64,000 bases of DNA from Ewingella sp049889095 (GCA_049889095.1 JBLJFK010000001.1), one strand, 5' to 3'; shown: positions 25,725 to 34,930, counted from the stretch's first letter. Numbers and translations: made by a program. Notes: a model not told the origin generated them from the letters alone.

Positions 25725-26498
25725 ATGAAAATGTCATGGAGTAAAATGCTGACCGCCAGTGTACTGGTTGCCGGTTTTAGCATTCAGGCGCAGGCGGCGG
25801 ATAAAATCACCGTCTTTGCCGCTGCATCATTGACCAACGCAATGCAGGATATTGCCGCTCAATATCAGAAAGAGAAGGGCGTACAAGTCGTCTCATCTTT
25901 TGCTTCCTCCTCGACACTGGCGCGCCAGGTAGAGCAGGGCGCTCCGGCCGATCTGTTTATTTCTGCCGATCAGCAATGGATGGACTACAGTATTCAGAAG
26001 CAACAGATGGTGGATAACACCCGCTATACCCTTCTCGGCAACGAACTGGTACTGATTGCAGCGAAAGCCAGCAAAATCGACAAGGTTGATATCAACGATA
26101 AAACGGAATGGACCAAAATGCTGGGCGACAGTCGCTTAGCGGTGGGCGATCCGGATCACGTACCAGCCGGTATTTATGCCAAAGAAGCCCTGCAAAAACT
26201 GGGTGCCTGGACCACGCTCGAACCTAAACTGGCACGCGCCAGCGATGTTCGGGCCGCCATGGCGCTGGTTGAGCGCGAAGAAGCACCGCTTGGCATCGTC
26301 TACGGTTCAGACGCGATTGCCAGCAAAAAAGTCAAAGTTATTGGAATATTCCCGGCGGCAAGTCACAAGCCAGTGGAATACCCGATGGCGATTGTAAAAG
26401 GTCATGAAAATCCTGCTGTCACTGCGTTTTATGATTACCTGAAAACGCCTGCCGCTGCTGCGATCTTCAAACACTACGGATTTACACCGCGCGGTTAA
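25725..26498 (+). CDS. modA: ModA, periplasmic molybdate-binding protein
   Basis: 257 residues, the same as E. coli ModA. A signal peptide (to about residue 24, QAQA) precedes a two-lobe solute-binding fold. Oxyanion-binding stretches FAAASLTNAM, FASSSTLARQ and GDPDHVPAG are present. It delivers molybdate or tungstate to ModBC. The ATG at 25725 follows a GAGGAAAAA Shine-Dalgarno. Unusually, 273 bases separate it from modB. Confidence 0.98.
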   Translation: MKMSWSKMLTASVLVAGFSIQAQAADKITVFAAASLTNAMQDIAAQYQKEKGVQVVSSFASSSTLARQVEQGAPADLFISADQQWMDYSIQKQQMVDNTRYTLLGNELVLIAAKASKIDKVDINDKTEWTKMLGDSRLAVGDPDHVPAGIYAKEALQKLGAWTTLEPKLARASDVRAAMALVEREEAPLGIVYGSDAIASKKVKVIGIFPAASHKPVEYPMAIVKGHENPAVTAFYDYLKTPAAAAIFKHYGFTPRG

Positions 26499-26771
26499 AC
26501 CTGCGGCCTCGTTATCACCCTAACGTCATACCTGTGGGATGACGTTAGTGGGCACCCACTTAACTCTCTATTTATTCCATTAGGCTATGCCATAATAGAA
26601 TTCTGAATGCTTCCCGATGGTGCTGCTCTTCTCAGTGAGCCCGGTGAGTGACAACGGGGATTTCCTGGCGGCAGGGTGTTGAACCGAATGAATGTGGACG
26701 ATTAAAGCCTCGGACGTTTCTGCCGATATTGTATCTCTGGTGTCATATTAATTCAGGATTAACAAACCGAC
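26499..26771 (+). promoter_or_regulatory. modA-modB intergenic leader with hairpins and a Moco-RNA-like segment
   Basis: No coding frame is evident. A strong hairpin follows modA at once: CTAACGTCAT (26520-26529) / ATGACGTTAG (26539-26548). Further on, TTTCCTG-GCGG-CAGGGTG (26661-26678) resembles the hairpin-flanking core TTTCCTG...CAGGGTG of the Moco-type leader before moaA (49013-49042), but with the hairpin shortened to a 4-bp stem. It may be a variant molybdenum/tungsten-cofactor RNA; the similarity is short and could be chance. Confidence 0.3.
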
Positions 26772-27461
26772 ATGATGTTGAGTGAATATGAGTGGCAAGC
26801 GGTACTCCTCAGTTTGAAGGTGTCCAGCCTGGCCGTGATATGCAGTTTGCCACTGGGTATTCTAATGGCCTGGATCCTGGTCCGTTGCCGCTTTCCCGGT
26901 AAATCCCTGCTCGACAGTATTATCCACCTGCCCCTGGTGCTTCCACCTGTGGTGATTGGCTATTTATTACTGGTGGTTATGGGAAAACGTGGCGTGGTTG
27001 GCGAATGGTTATATGACTGGTTCGGTTTCAGCTTCAGTTTTAGCTGGCACGGTGCCGTGCTGGCCTCGGCGGTGGTGGCTTTTCCGCTGATGGTGCGGGC
27101 GATCCGTATGTCGCTGGAGGCGGTAGATACCAAACTTGAACTTGCCGCACGCACGCTGGGCGCATCGCCGTGGCGGGTGTTTTTTACCATTACGTTGCCG
27201 CTGTCGGTGCCGGGAATTATCGTCGGCATCGTACTGGCGTTTGCCCGGTCGCTGGGGGAATTTGGTGCCACTATCACTTTCGTTTCCAACATTCCCGGCG
27301 AAACCCGCACTATTCCGTTGGCGATGTATACCCTGATTCAAACACCGGGTGCCGAAGGTGCCGCAGCCCGGCTCTGCGTTCTTGCCATTGTTCTCTCGCT
27401 GGCTTCACTGATGATTTCCGACTGGCTCGCCAAGCGTAGCCGGATAAGACTGGGGGGCTGA
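26772..27461 (+). CDS. modB: ModB, molybdate ABC permease
   Basis: 229 residues, the same as E. coli ModB, with five to six membrane helices. The ABC permease loop (EAA motif) is seen at about 130-160 (ELAARTLGASPWRVFFTITLP), and the highly conserved FARSLGEFGATITFVSNIPGE follows. It forms the inner-membrane channel for ModA-delivered molybdate. Its TGA overlaps the modC ATG by one base. Confidence 0.97.
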   Translation: MMLSEYEWQAVLLSLKVSSLAVICSLPLGILMAWILVRCRFPGKSLLDSIIHLPLVLPPVVIGYLLLVVMGKRGVVGEWLYDWFGFSFSFSWHGAVLASAVVAFPLMVRAIRMSLEAVDTKLELAARTLGASPWRVFFTITLPLSVPGIIVGIVLAFARSLGEFGATITFVSNIPGETRTIPLAMYTLIQTPGAEGAAARLCVLAIVLSLASLMISDWLAKRSRIRLGG

Positions 27462-28522
27462 TGCTCAAACTCGATTTCAGCCAGCAGCTCGGTGACTTGA
27501 CTTTAGAGGTCACCCAAAATTTACCGGCTCAGGGCATTACGGCGATTTTCGGGCTTTCCGGCGCGGGAAAAACTTCACTGATCAACGCAATCGGCGGGCT
27601 GACCCGTCCTGATTGCGGCCGTATTTCACTCAACGAGCGCGTGTTGTCAGATACTGACAAGGGCATTTTCCTGCCGCCAGAAAAGCGGCGTATCGGTTAT
27701 GTTTTTCAGGATGCCCGGCTGTTTCCGCACTACCGCGTACAGGGAAATCTGCAATATGGCATGGCGGCCTCAATGCGCGATCAGTTTGACAATATCGTTG
27801 CGTTATTGGGGATTGGCCCGCTGCTGAGTCGTTTCCCACTGACGCTATCTGGTGGTGAAAAACAGCGGGTGGCAATTGGTCGGGCTTTGCTGACGGCACC
27901 GGAACTCCTGCTTATGGATGAACCGCTGGCCGCACTCGATTTACCGCGCAAGCGTGAGTTGATGCCCTATCTGGAAAAACTGGCGAAAGAAGTTAGCATC
28001 CCAATTTTGTATGTCACTCATAGCTTGGATGAGATCCTGCGGTTGGCCGATAAAGTGTTGGTGTTGGATAACGGCAAAGTCCTGGCAATGGGCGATCTGG
28101 AAACCGTCTGGGCCAGTAATATCATGCGTCCCTGGTTACCGCGTGAGGAGCAGAGCAGTGTGCTGAATGTTAGCGTATTGGAGCATCACCCACGCTATGA
28201 GATGACCGCGCTGGCCATTGGCGATCAGCGTCTGTGGATTGCCAAAGTTGATGCGCCTGAAGGTACGCCGATGCGTGTGCGGGTCAACGCCGCCGACGTT
28301 TCGCTGGTGTTGCAACCGACGGCCAACAACAGCAGTATCCGTAATGTTCTGCCCGCCAAAGTATTGGAATGTCTGGATATCGGCACGCAGGTAGAAGTCA
28401 AACTCGCAATGGCTGACCACATTCTCTGGGCGAGAATTACGCCCTGGGCGCGTGACGAACTGATGGTGCGCCCTGGCCAGTGGCTGTACGCGCAGATAAA
28501 GAGCGTATCGTTGAGACGGTGA
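27461..28522 (+). CDS. modC: ModC, molybdate ABC transporter ATPase
   Basis: A 353-residue protein (E. coli 352). ABC domain with Walker A GLSGAGKTS, signature LSGGEKQRVAIGRAL and Walker B LLLMDEPLAALD, followed by a C-terminal Mop/TOBE regulatory domain (about 290-353). It powers molybdate import through ModB. Last gene of the mod operon; a stem-loop follows 20 bases later. Confidence 0.97.
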   Translation: MLKLDFSQQLGDLTLEVTQNLPAQGITAIFGLSGAGKTSLINAIGGLTRPDCGRISLNERVLSDTDKGIFLPPEKRRIGYVFQDARLFPHYRVQGNLQYGMAASMRDQFDNIVALLGIGPLLSRFPLTLSGGEKQRVAIGRALLTAPELLLMDEPLAALDLPRKRELMPYLEKLAKEVSIPILYVTHSLDEILRLADKVLVLDNGKVLAMGDLETVWASNIMRPWLPREEQSSVLNVSVLEHHPRYEMTALAIGDQRLWIAKVDAPEGTPMRVRVNAADVSLVLQPTANNSSIRNVLPAKVLECLDIGTQVEVKLAMADHILWARITPWARDELMVRPGQWLYAQIKSVSLRR

Positions 28523-28542
28523 AGGTTTTTAGAAATGACATT

Positions 28543-28569
28543 CAGGGCGCATAAGTCACGCCCTGTTAT
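28543..28569 (+). terminator. Stem-loop after modC
   Basis: CAGGGCG (28543-28549) pairs with CGCCCTG (28559-28565), followed by TTATT. It lies between convergent modC and ybhA and may serve either strand weakly. Confidence 0.55.
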
Positions 28570-28586
28570 TGGCTAGCGGGTGTGAC

Positions 28587-29408
28587 TTACACCAGCACTT
28601 TGGTGCGGATCACGCCGGCAATGCCGGGTTGTTCGTGATCGGCGATCACCAATGCGGCGCGCTCTTTAATCGCATCCACTGCATTGCCCATCGCCACGCC
28701 TAAACCGACATTCTCCAGCATACTGAGATCATTGAAGTTATCGCCAAAGGCCACCACATCCTGCATGCTCATGCCCTGAGATTCTACCCACTCCTGCAAA
28801 CGACGACCTTTACTGTTGCCACCTTTCGCGACATCTACCTGATCGTGCCATGACCATTCGCAGGACAGGCCCAGCTCATTTTCTACCTGTGAGGCGAAGG
28901 TATGCAGAGCATCAAGATCCTGATGCGAGGTGGCGAATTTCCAGATCGAATGTGCTTGGTCAGCGGCGTCACGCAGGCTGTTAACCTGCACGATGCTCGG
29001 ACGTTGACCTTCCGGCAGCGTTTCGCCCCAGGCAATCGAACGGCTGACGTGCCCGCTGGCTTGCTCATACAGCATTGCGTCATCGACATACAGCAACCCG
29101 TGAATACCGTGAAACTCCAGCAAATCGACCACTTTTTTGGCCTGTATTTTGTCCATCGGGTCCGACGTGATGACTTTACGTGCCTGGTAGTCATACAAAT
29201 AGGTGCCATTACAGCAGATCGCCGGCGTATCAAGCTCTAATGCCTGGTAAAACGGATGGATAGCCACGTGATGACGGCCAGTGACCACGATGACCTTAAT
29301 GCCCTGAGCGCGGGCTTCGGCCAGCGCAGCCAAAGATTCCGGCAGGATACGTTTTTGACGGTCAAGTAAGGTGCCATCAAGGTCGAGTGCGATAACGCGA
29401 TAAGTCAT
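28587..29408 (-). CDS. ybhA: YbhA, HAD-family sugar/pyridoxal phosphate phosphatase
   Basis: 273 residues (E. coli 272). A Cof-type HAD hydrolase with motif I DLDGTLLD (nucleophile Asp9, acid/base Asp11), motif II VTGR, a Lys in the cap-proximal region and the C-terminal GDNFNDLSML motif. In E. coli it dephosphorylates pyridoxal phosphate and some sugar phosphates. It lies between modC and divergent pgl, as in E. coli. Confidence 0.95.
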   Translation of the reverse strand: MTYRVIALDLDGTLLDRQKRILPESLAALAEARAQGIKVIVVTGRHHVAIHPFYQALELDTPAICCNGTYLYDYQARKVITSDPMDKIQAKKVVDLLEFHGIHGLLYVDDAMLYEQASGHVSRSIAWGETLPEGQRPSIVQVNSLRDAADQAHSIWKFATSHQDLDALHTFASQVENELGLSCEWSWHDQVDVAKGGNSKGRRLQEWVESQGMSMQDVVAFGDNFNDLSMLENVGLGVAMGNAVDAIKERAALVIADHEQPGIAGVIRTKVLV

Positions 29409-29588
29409 AGTTAGAATCCGTTAAATAGCCATAAGATCGAAGAAATTCTCGCCATATTACACCTTTAGCCCAGGTGAGAGAACCTCGCATCAGGCGCTAA
29501 ACGGCTCGCTCTTAAGCGGTGTTATCGTGCTAATCTTAATGATGCTTTAAAAACATAACGACGCATTCAGTCTTAATAAGGAGATGTG

Positions 29589-30605
29589 ATGAAGCAAGTT
29601 GTCTACATTGCCAGCCCTGAGAGCCAGCAAATCCATGCTTTTCGTCTTGGCGAAGAAGGCGAACTGAGTCTGCTGCAAACGGTTGATGTACCAGGACAGG
29701 TTCAACCGATGGTGATCCATCCGGACGGGCACCGTCTGTATGTCGGCGTACGTCCTGAGTTTGGCGTGCTGACCTACAATATCAACCATGACGGCTCGCT
29801 GGAGCAAGCCGCGATGGCACCCTTGCCGGGCAGCCCTACGCACCTGGGTATTGACCTGCAGGGGCGTTTTCTGTTCTCCGCCTCCTACAGCTTTAACAAT
29901 GTCAGTATCCATCCGATTAACGAAAAAGGTGAGGCGCTGGCACCGGTTCATGTGCTGGAAGATATTCAGGCGCCACACTCTGCCAATATTGACCCGACCA
30001 ACCAGTTGCTGATGATCCCGGCGCTGAAAGAAGACCACATTCGTCTGTTTGATTTCAGCCAGCAGGGCGAAGCTACGCCGCATCAGCCACCATCACTGTC
30101 TACTGTCACGGGTGCGGGTCCACGTCACATGGCCTTCCATCCGAACCAGCACTTTGCTTACTGCGTGAATGAGCTTAACGGCAGTGTCGATGTTTACCAG
30201 AAAGATGTCACCAGCGGTCAATACCGTCTGGTGCAGACGCTGGACATCATGCCGTCTGATTTCAAAGAGACCCGCTGGGCGGCTGATATTCATATTACGC
30301 CAAACGGCAAATATCTTTACACGTCGGATCGCGGTTCCAGCCTGATATCGGTGTTGACCGTCTCCGAAGATGGCAGCGAATTGGCACTGGTGGGGCATCA
30401 CGCCACGCAAACTCAGCCACGTGGTTTCAATATTGATCACCGTGGGCGCTTTGTGCTCACCGCCGGTCAAAAATCCGATGCGATCGAAGTGGCGCAGATT
30501 GATCAAAACAGCGGTGCGCTGACCACTCTCAACATCTACCCGGTAGGCAAAGGCCCGATGTGGGTGTCCATTATCGAGCTAAGAAATAATAACGGTTCAC
30601 TCTGA
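29589..30605 (+). CDS. pgl: Pgl, 6-phosphogluconolactonase
   Basis: 338 residues (E. coli 331). A YbhE-type seven-bladed beta-propeller lactonase of the oxidative pentose phosphate pathway. MKQVVYIASPESQQIH, PGQVQPMVIHPDG, GAGPRHMAFHPN and ETRWAADIHITPNGKYLY are highly conserved. The ATG at 29589 (three bases after an in-frame GTG) has an AAGGAG Shine-Dalgarno. Transcription is divergent from ybhA. Confidence 0.97.
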   Translation: MKQVVYIASPESQQIHAFRLGEEGELSLLQTVDVPGQVQPMVIHPDGHRLYVGVRPEFGVLTYNINHDGSLEQAAMAPLPGSPTHLGIDLQGRFLFSASYSFNNVSIHPINEKGEALAPVHVLEDIQAPHSANIDPTNQLLMIPALKEDHIRLFDFSQQGEATPHQPPSLSTVTGAGPRHMAFHPNQHFAYCVNELNGSVDVYQKDVTSGQYRLVQTLDIMPSDFKETRWAADIHITPNGKYLYTSDRGSSLISVLTVSEDGSELALVGHHATQTQPRGFNIDHRGRFVLTAGQKSDAIEVAQIDQNSGALTTLNIYPVGKGPMWVSIIELRNNNGSL

Positions 30606-30670
30606 ATTTTGTTCTTGTCTTTCGCATGCAGCGAAAACCCAGAGACCGCCTGACGCTGATTTTAGCGAAT

Positions 30671-30704
30671 AAAAAAGCCGCCGGAGTCAAACCCGGCGGC
30701 TTTT
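30671..30704. terminator. Bidirectional terminator between pgl and ybhC
   Basis: GCCGCCGG (30677-30684) pairs with CCGGCGGC (30693-30700). Six A bases precede and four T bases follow, so it can terminate both convergent genes. Confidence 0.92.
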
Positions 30705-30722
30705 GCATGTCTGAACTTCGGC

Positions 30723-32036
30723 TTATTTTGCCGGAGGAGTCATGATGTTGTTGTACTGCCACAGGCGGTTGAAGTTCACATCATTCAAATTGCGCTGCTG
30801 TTTTTCATCTTTTGGTACATTGCCGGTGAAAGCACGGCCAGAGAAGGCCGCGTTGCCCCATGGATTCATCAGGTTATAACCGTTGTCAATCTGGCTGTCG
30901 CGGATAACGACCTGGCTGTTCGGTGTAGTACCTGCAACATAACCGCCATTTTGAGCGCCCTCATCCCACGAACGCCCCAACTGAGCTTTCTCCGCCTGAC
31001 CTTCGAAACCACGGTCGGTGGTGAACGTGCTGTTAGTCACCAGGAAACCGTAAGACACATTGGCCGGAGTATTCGGGGCTAAAACAGAAGCTTGCTTCAC
31101 GCCACGACTGCTGACCGTGTGGAATTCAACGTGGTCAAATACGGCGCTTGAGCGGCCAATAACGTAATCGACATCCCCTTCGATCAGGCTGTTTTGCACG
31201 TAGGCGCGGCTGTAGCGTTTATTGTCTGGCTGATTTTTTTCGTTAGCGGTGGTCAGCATCAGGGTGTTCTGACGGCCAATCAGGCGCACGTTGTCGAGCA
31301 AAATATTGTCGCCATCGGTGCGCAACGCCACGGCAGCGTGATCGCCCGCGTCAACGCTGTCGAGCAGGCTATTGACGATGGTGAGATTCTGGATCTGCAA
31401 ACCGCTGCTCTGTGACCACACGGTCGCCGTACAGCCAGCACCGATGGTATCGGTGTTCTGAGTGGCACAGTTATTGAACATATACCAGGCGCGGTTACCC
31501 GGAATAAACTCGCCATTCGGGCTCAGCGTTGCGCGGTAAACCGCCGGCGTTACTGATGCTTCCAAACCTTGTTGGATAACAACGTCGCCCGGGTTGGTGC
31601 CCGTGCCGAACAGCGTGATCGGTGGTGCACCTAATGGGATATAAACTGCGCCATTATAGGTGCCAGGCAGGATCTTAATGAACACACGCTCGCCGTGGTT
31701 ACGTATGCGCAGGGCCGCTTCAATCGCTTGCTGGACACTGGTATATGCCGCGCCGTCGCTACCCATTTTCGGACCGACCACGAAGTTAGTTTTCACATCG
31801 CTGGTCGAGACCAGTTTAGGGTACCAGCCCTGCTGCTGAACCTGCAGGGAGCGACCGCCGAAGGCCAGATATTGTTTGGCCGTAAAGTTTGCGGCTTCAT
31901 CTGGGCTGAGAATAGGATCAACGGCCGTGCCCGGTGCAACCTGGCTGGAAAGGCCTTCGTGGCTGCTGCTACAAGCCGCCAACACCAGACTGACGGACAA
32001 CATGGCGCAGGCGCGCGACAGGGTGGAGATTTTCAC
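30723..32036 (-). CDS. ybhC: Pectinesterase-family outer-membrane lipoprotein, YbhC/PemB-like
   Basis: 437 residues from the GTG at 32036, which has an AAGGAG Shine-Dalgarno. The signal peptide ends in lipobox LAAC (Cys22). The rest is a right-handed beta-helix of the pectin methylesterase family. The VDYVIG motif keeps the nucleophile-type Asp290. The canonical QDT aspartate is replaced by asparagine (Gln256-Asn257-Thr258), as in E. coli YbhC, so normal pectin methylesterase activity is doubtful. Position after pgl and before ybhB fits ybhC; Dickeya PemB is the alternative comparison. Confidence 0.9.
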   Translation of the reverse strand: MKISTLSRACAMLSVSLVLAACSSSHEGLSSQVAPGTAVDPILSPDEAANFTAKQYLAFGGRSLQVQQQGWYPKLVSTSDVKTNFVVGPKMGSDGAAYTSVQQAIEAALRIRNHGERVFIKILPGTYNGAVYIPLGAPPITLFGTGTNPGDVVIQQGLEASVTPAVYRATLSPNGEFIPGNRAWYMFNNCATQNTDTIGAGCTATVWSQSSGLQIQNLTIVNSLLDSVDAGDHAAVALRTDGDNILLDNVRLIGRQNTLMLTTANEKNQPDNKRYSRAYVQNSLIEGDVDYVIGRSSAVFDHVEFHTVSSRGVKQASVLAPNTPANVSYGFLVTNSTFTTDRGFEGQAEKAQLGRSWDEGAQNGGYVAGTTPNSQVVIRDSQIDNGYNLMNPWGNAAFSGRAFTGNVPKDEKQQRNLNDVNFNRLWQYNNIMTPPAK

Positions 32037-32128
32037 TGGGTCTGACTCCTTGATAAACGACAAAAAGCGGCGGTCAGCAGAACTGACCACCGCGTTGTAT
32101 TCTGATTCTCTTATTTATACCACAGCAC

Positions 32129-32611
32129 TCAGCTGTATATCACCGTGAGAGATGATTTACCGAGAGAATGGAAATGAATGTTGAAACCCAGGTAGGCACC
32201 GCTGGCTTCTTCGTTGACTTCCAGCGTGTCAACATCCAGGGCATATACCGTGAACTGATAGCGGTGACTTTCGCCTTTTGGCGGTGCTGCGCCGCCGTAA
32301 CCGGCTTTGCCGAAGTCAGTGCGGGTTTGTACTGCACCGGACGGCAGGCCCGGTTTGCCTGAACCTGCACCTTGCAGCAATTCGGTCACGTCGGCCGGGA
32401 TATTAGCCACACCCCAGTGCCACCAGCCAGAGCCGGTAGGGGCGTCGGGATCGTAGCAGGTGATGGCAAAGCTCTTGGTGCCTTCCGGCGCACCGCTCCA
32501 TGCCAGATGCGGGGAGAGGTTATCGCCGCTGTAACCCATGCCGTTAAACACCTGTGCGTCTGGCATTTTTTCGCCGTCGCGAAGGTCCGAACTGATTAAA
32601 GTGAATGCCAT
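32129..32611 (-). CDS. ybhB: YbhB, PEBP/Raf-kinase-inhibitor-like protein
   Basis: 160 residues (E. coli 158). A phosphatidylethanolamine-binding-protein fold with the ligand-site stretches CYDPDAPTGSGWWHW and GESHRYQFTVYALD. Cytoplasmic; the biological role is not established. It directly precedes bioA in E. coli, but here a five-gene block is inserted between them. Confidence 0.95.
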   Translation of the reverse strand: MAFTLISSDLRDGEKMPDAQVFNGMGYSGDNLSPHLAWSGAPEGTKSFAITCYDPDAPTGSGWWHWGVANIPADVTELLQGAGSGKPGLPSGAVQTRTDFGKAGYGGAAPPKGESHRYQFTVYALDVDTLEVNEEASGAYLGFNIHFHSLGKSSLTVIYS

Positions 32612-32665
32612 AAAGTCAACGCCCTCGTTTAAAGGTTATTATTTTTAACATCAATTAAATTATGC

Positions 32666-33358
32666 TTATTGGGTGACTCTGCCGCCGAGCAGTTTAAGCA
32701 GGGCTTGCGCTACATTTGCAGATGACGCCGGGTTCTGGCCGGTGATCAGTTTACCATCAGTGATAACATAAGGGCTCCAGTCTGCTGCTTTACTGTAATC
32801 GCCGCCGTTCTTTTTCAACTCATCTTCTACCAGGAACGGCACGATGTCAGTCAGGCCAACGGCGTCTTCTTCACTGTTGCTAAAACCTGTCACGCGTTTG
32901 TCTTTAACCAGTGGCGTGCCATCGGCTTGCTTCACATCCCGGAAGACGCCCGGCGCATGGCACACTGCTGCCACCGGCTTACCTGCCGCCCAGAACTCTT
33001 CGATGAGTTTGACCGAGTTTGCGTCTTCCGCCAGATCCCACAGCGGCCCGTGACCACCGGGATAGAATACAGCATCAAAATCTGCCACGTTCACTTCTGC
33101 CAGTTTGACGGTATTAGCCAGCGCATGTTGCGCCTCTTTATCCTGACGGAAGCGATCGGTCGTTTCAGTCTGGGCATTCTTCTCATCACTTACCGGATCC
33201 AGCGGTGGTTGACCGCCTTTCGGTGACGCCAGCGTCAGCTCCGCGCCGGCATCCAGAAATTGATAATAAGGCGCCGTAAACTCTTCCAGCCAAAATCCCG
33301 TTTTCTTGCCTGTATCGCCGAGTTTGTCGTGCGACGTTAATACAATCAGTAATTTCAT
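32666..33358 (-). CDS. DJ-1/PfpI superfamily protein (Hsp31-like glyoxalase/chaperone type)
   Basis: 230 residues from the ATG at 33358 (GGAG Shine-Dalgarno). A class I glutamine-amidotransferase-like fold with the nucleophile elbow AVCHAPG, an upstream glutamate in GFWLEEFTAPYYQF and PGGHGPLWD. It resembles the type 1 GATase-like / Hsp31 glutathione-independent glyoxalase group. It probably detoxifies or repairs reactive carbonyl damage. 20 bases after the CurA-like gene, same strand: likely co-transcribed. Confidence 0.85.
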   Translation of the reverse strand: MKLLIVLTSHDKLGDTGKKTGFWLEEFTAPYYQFLDAGAELTLASPKGGQPPLDPVSDEKNAQTETTDRFRQDKEAQHALANTVKLAEVNVADFDAVFYPGGHGPLWDLAEDANSVKLIEEFWAAGKPVAAVCHAPGVFRDVKQADGTPLVKDKRVTGFSNSEEDAVGLTDIVPFLVEDELKKNGGDYSKAADWSPYVITDGKLITGQNPASSANVAQALLKLLGGRVTQ

Positions 33359-33402
33359 GTTATCTCCTGTGAGCCAGGTCAAAGTGCCTGGCTGACCTGT
33401 GT

Positions 33403-34446
33403 TTACTTATTTTCGTGACTAACCTTTACAACTAATTTGCCGAAATTTTTACCTTCCAGCAGACCGATAAAGGCCTGTGGCGCATTTTCCAGCCCCTCCA
33501 CGATATCTTCGCGGAACTTCACTTTTCCGGCTTTAAACCATTCGCTCATCTGCTTGGCGAATTCTGGATAACGATGGCCATAATCATCAAAAATGATAAA
33601 GCCCTGCATGCGCAGGCGTTTCTTAAGGATAGTCCCGGTCAGCAGAGAAAGGCGATCCTGGCCGTCATTCAGGCCAGTCGAATTGTACTGTGAGACTAAA
33701 CCACAGACTGGAATACGCGCTTTGGTATTGAGCAGCGGCAGGACGGCATCAAAGACGGCACCGCCGACATTCTCGAAATAGACGTCAATGCCGTCAGAGC
33801 AGGCCTCTTTTAGACGCTTATCGAGATCAGGTGCCCGGTGATCCAGGCATTGGTCAAAGCCGAAATGTTCAACGGCGTAACGACATTTCTCCGGGCCACC
33901 GGCTATACCAATGACCTTACACCCTTTGATTTTAGCAATCTGGCCGACCAGCGAACCCACCGGGCCAGTGGCAGCGGCGACGACCACGGTTTCACCCACC
34001 TGCGGCTGGCCAATATCCAGCAGCCCCATAAAGGCGGTGAAGCCTGGCATACCCAACACGCCCAGCGCCAGAGACGGTTGTTTCAGCGCCGCACCTTCCA
34101 ACTTCTTCACCGTTTTGGCGTCGGCCACTGAGTACTCCTGCCAGCCGGTGCTGGCGACCACCAGATCGCCCGGTTTACATTCAGCGCTGTTCGAACTTAC
34201 CACCTCTGACACCGCGCCGCCGGTCATGACTTCATCGATTTGCACCGGTGCGGCGTAAGAGGGCGCATCACTCATACGACCGCGCATGTAAGGGTCAAGG
34301 GAGAGGAAAAGCGTGCGCAGCACCAGTTGCCCCTCTTTGGCGGTGGGAACATCTTGTTCTTCCAGCCGGAAGTTATCTGCGGTTGGCGCACCGTGCGGAC
34401 GTGAGGCCAGTACGATACGGCGGTTTTTAGATTTTAATTGAGACAT
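33403..34446 (-). CDS. CurA/YncB-like NADPH-dependent 2-alkenal reductase
   Basis: A 347-residue medium-chain reductase of the zinc-independent LTB4DH/CurA group. Family signatures ASRPHGAP, LSLDPYMRGRMSD, NADPH-binding AAATGPVGSLVGQ and LNTKARIPVCGLVSQYN are nearly as in E. coli CurA (345). It reduces alpha,beta-unsaturated ketones or aldehydes. Paired with the DJ-1 family gene, it suggests a small reactive-carbonyl detoxification unit (inference). Confidence 0.88.
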   Translation of the reverse strand: MSQLKSKNRRIVLASRPHGAPTADNFRLEEQDVPTAKEGQLVLRTLFLSLDPYMRGRMSDAPSYAAPVQIDEVMTGGAVSEVVSSNSAECKPGDLVVASTGWQEYSVADAKTVKKLEGAALKQPSLALGVLGMPGFTAFMGLLDIGQPQVGETVVVAAATGPVGSLVGQIAKIKGCKVIGIAGGPEKCRYAVEHFGFDQCLDHRAPDLDKRLKEACSDGIDVYFENVGGAVFDAVLPLLNTKARIPVCGLVSQYNSTGLNDGQDRLSLLTGTILKKRLRMQGFIIFDDYGHRYPEFAKQMSEWFKAGKVKFREDIVEGLENAPQAFIGLLEGKNFGKLVVKVSHENK

Positions 34447-34717
34447 ACCCGTTCCTTTCCGTTTACATATAAGAGAGTGAAGCGTCGAAACATTAGGGAA
34501 TAAGTATAGGACGCTAATTCTTTTTTGAATGAAGCGGTTGATGCTTTCCCGTGATAAGTCAGACGATTCTCCCTCAAAGTGTGATCATCATCTTTTCCTA
34601 TAACATCCGCCGAAAAATCCCTTCCACTCTGAAATTTACGCAAGTAAGTTCGGTAAGGTTTTTGACCCGTTGCTCCACTTTATCTGCAAGATTAATAAAC
34701 ATAAAAAAGGAAATTCG
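34447..34717. other. Gap upstream of the CurA-like gene
   Basis: About 270 bases with no supported gene. It contains the Shine-Dalgarno/start region of the CurA-like gene at its left edge. AT-rich sequence follows, where a promoter could lie, but I see no clear -10/-35 pair. Confidence 0.4.
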
Positions 34718-34875
34718 ATGCGTAAAACCACACTGGCACTCAGTGTCATTTGCCTGCTGCACAAACCGTGGGTGCCCGTGGTATCCGGGTTCTGCGTGCG
34801 TCAAATTCCAGCTATAAACCGCTACCGCAGGCTGGCGTGTATGGCGAAGAAGTGGTGGTGAATTCGGAGTATTGA
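34718..34875 (+). pseudogene. Small frameshifted remnant with signal peptide
   Basis: An ATG at 34718 with an AAAGGAAA Shine-Dalgarno begins a signal-peptide-like MRKTTLALSVICLL. In the next frame the sequence continues sensibly as AQTVGARGIRVLRASNSSYK and ends VVNSEY at a stop (34873-34875). Read in one frame only, the sequence after CLL is unnatural (HKPWVPVVSGFC). A single-base deletion near 34760 would explain it. The product would be about 52 residues, so it may be a shortened relic of a secreted protein. The family was not recognised. Confidence 0.45.
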
Positions 34876-34898
34876 TGAGCAAAGAAATTCTTAAATAG

Positions 34899-34930
34899 AA
34901 AAAAGCCCCGCCGGAGATAGCTGGGGCTTT
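34899..34930 (-). terminator. Terminator after the binding-protein gene
   Basis: On the minus strand AAAGCCCC (34923-34930) pairs with GGGGCTTT (34902-34909), followed by TTTTTT. Confidence 0.88.
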
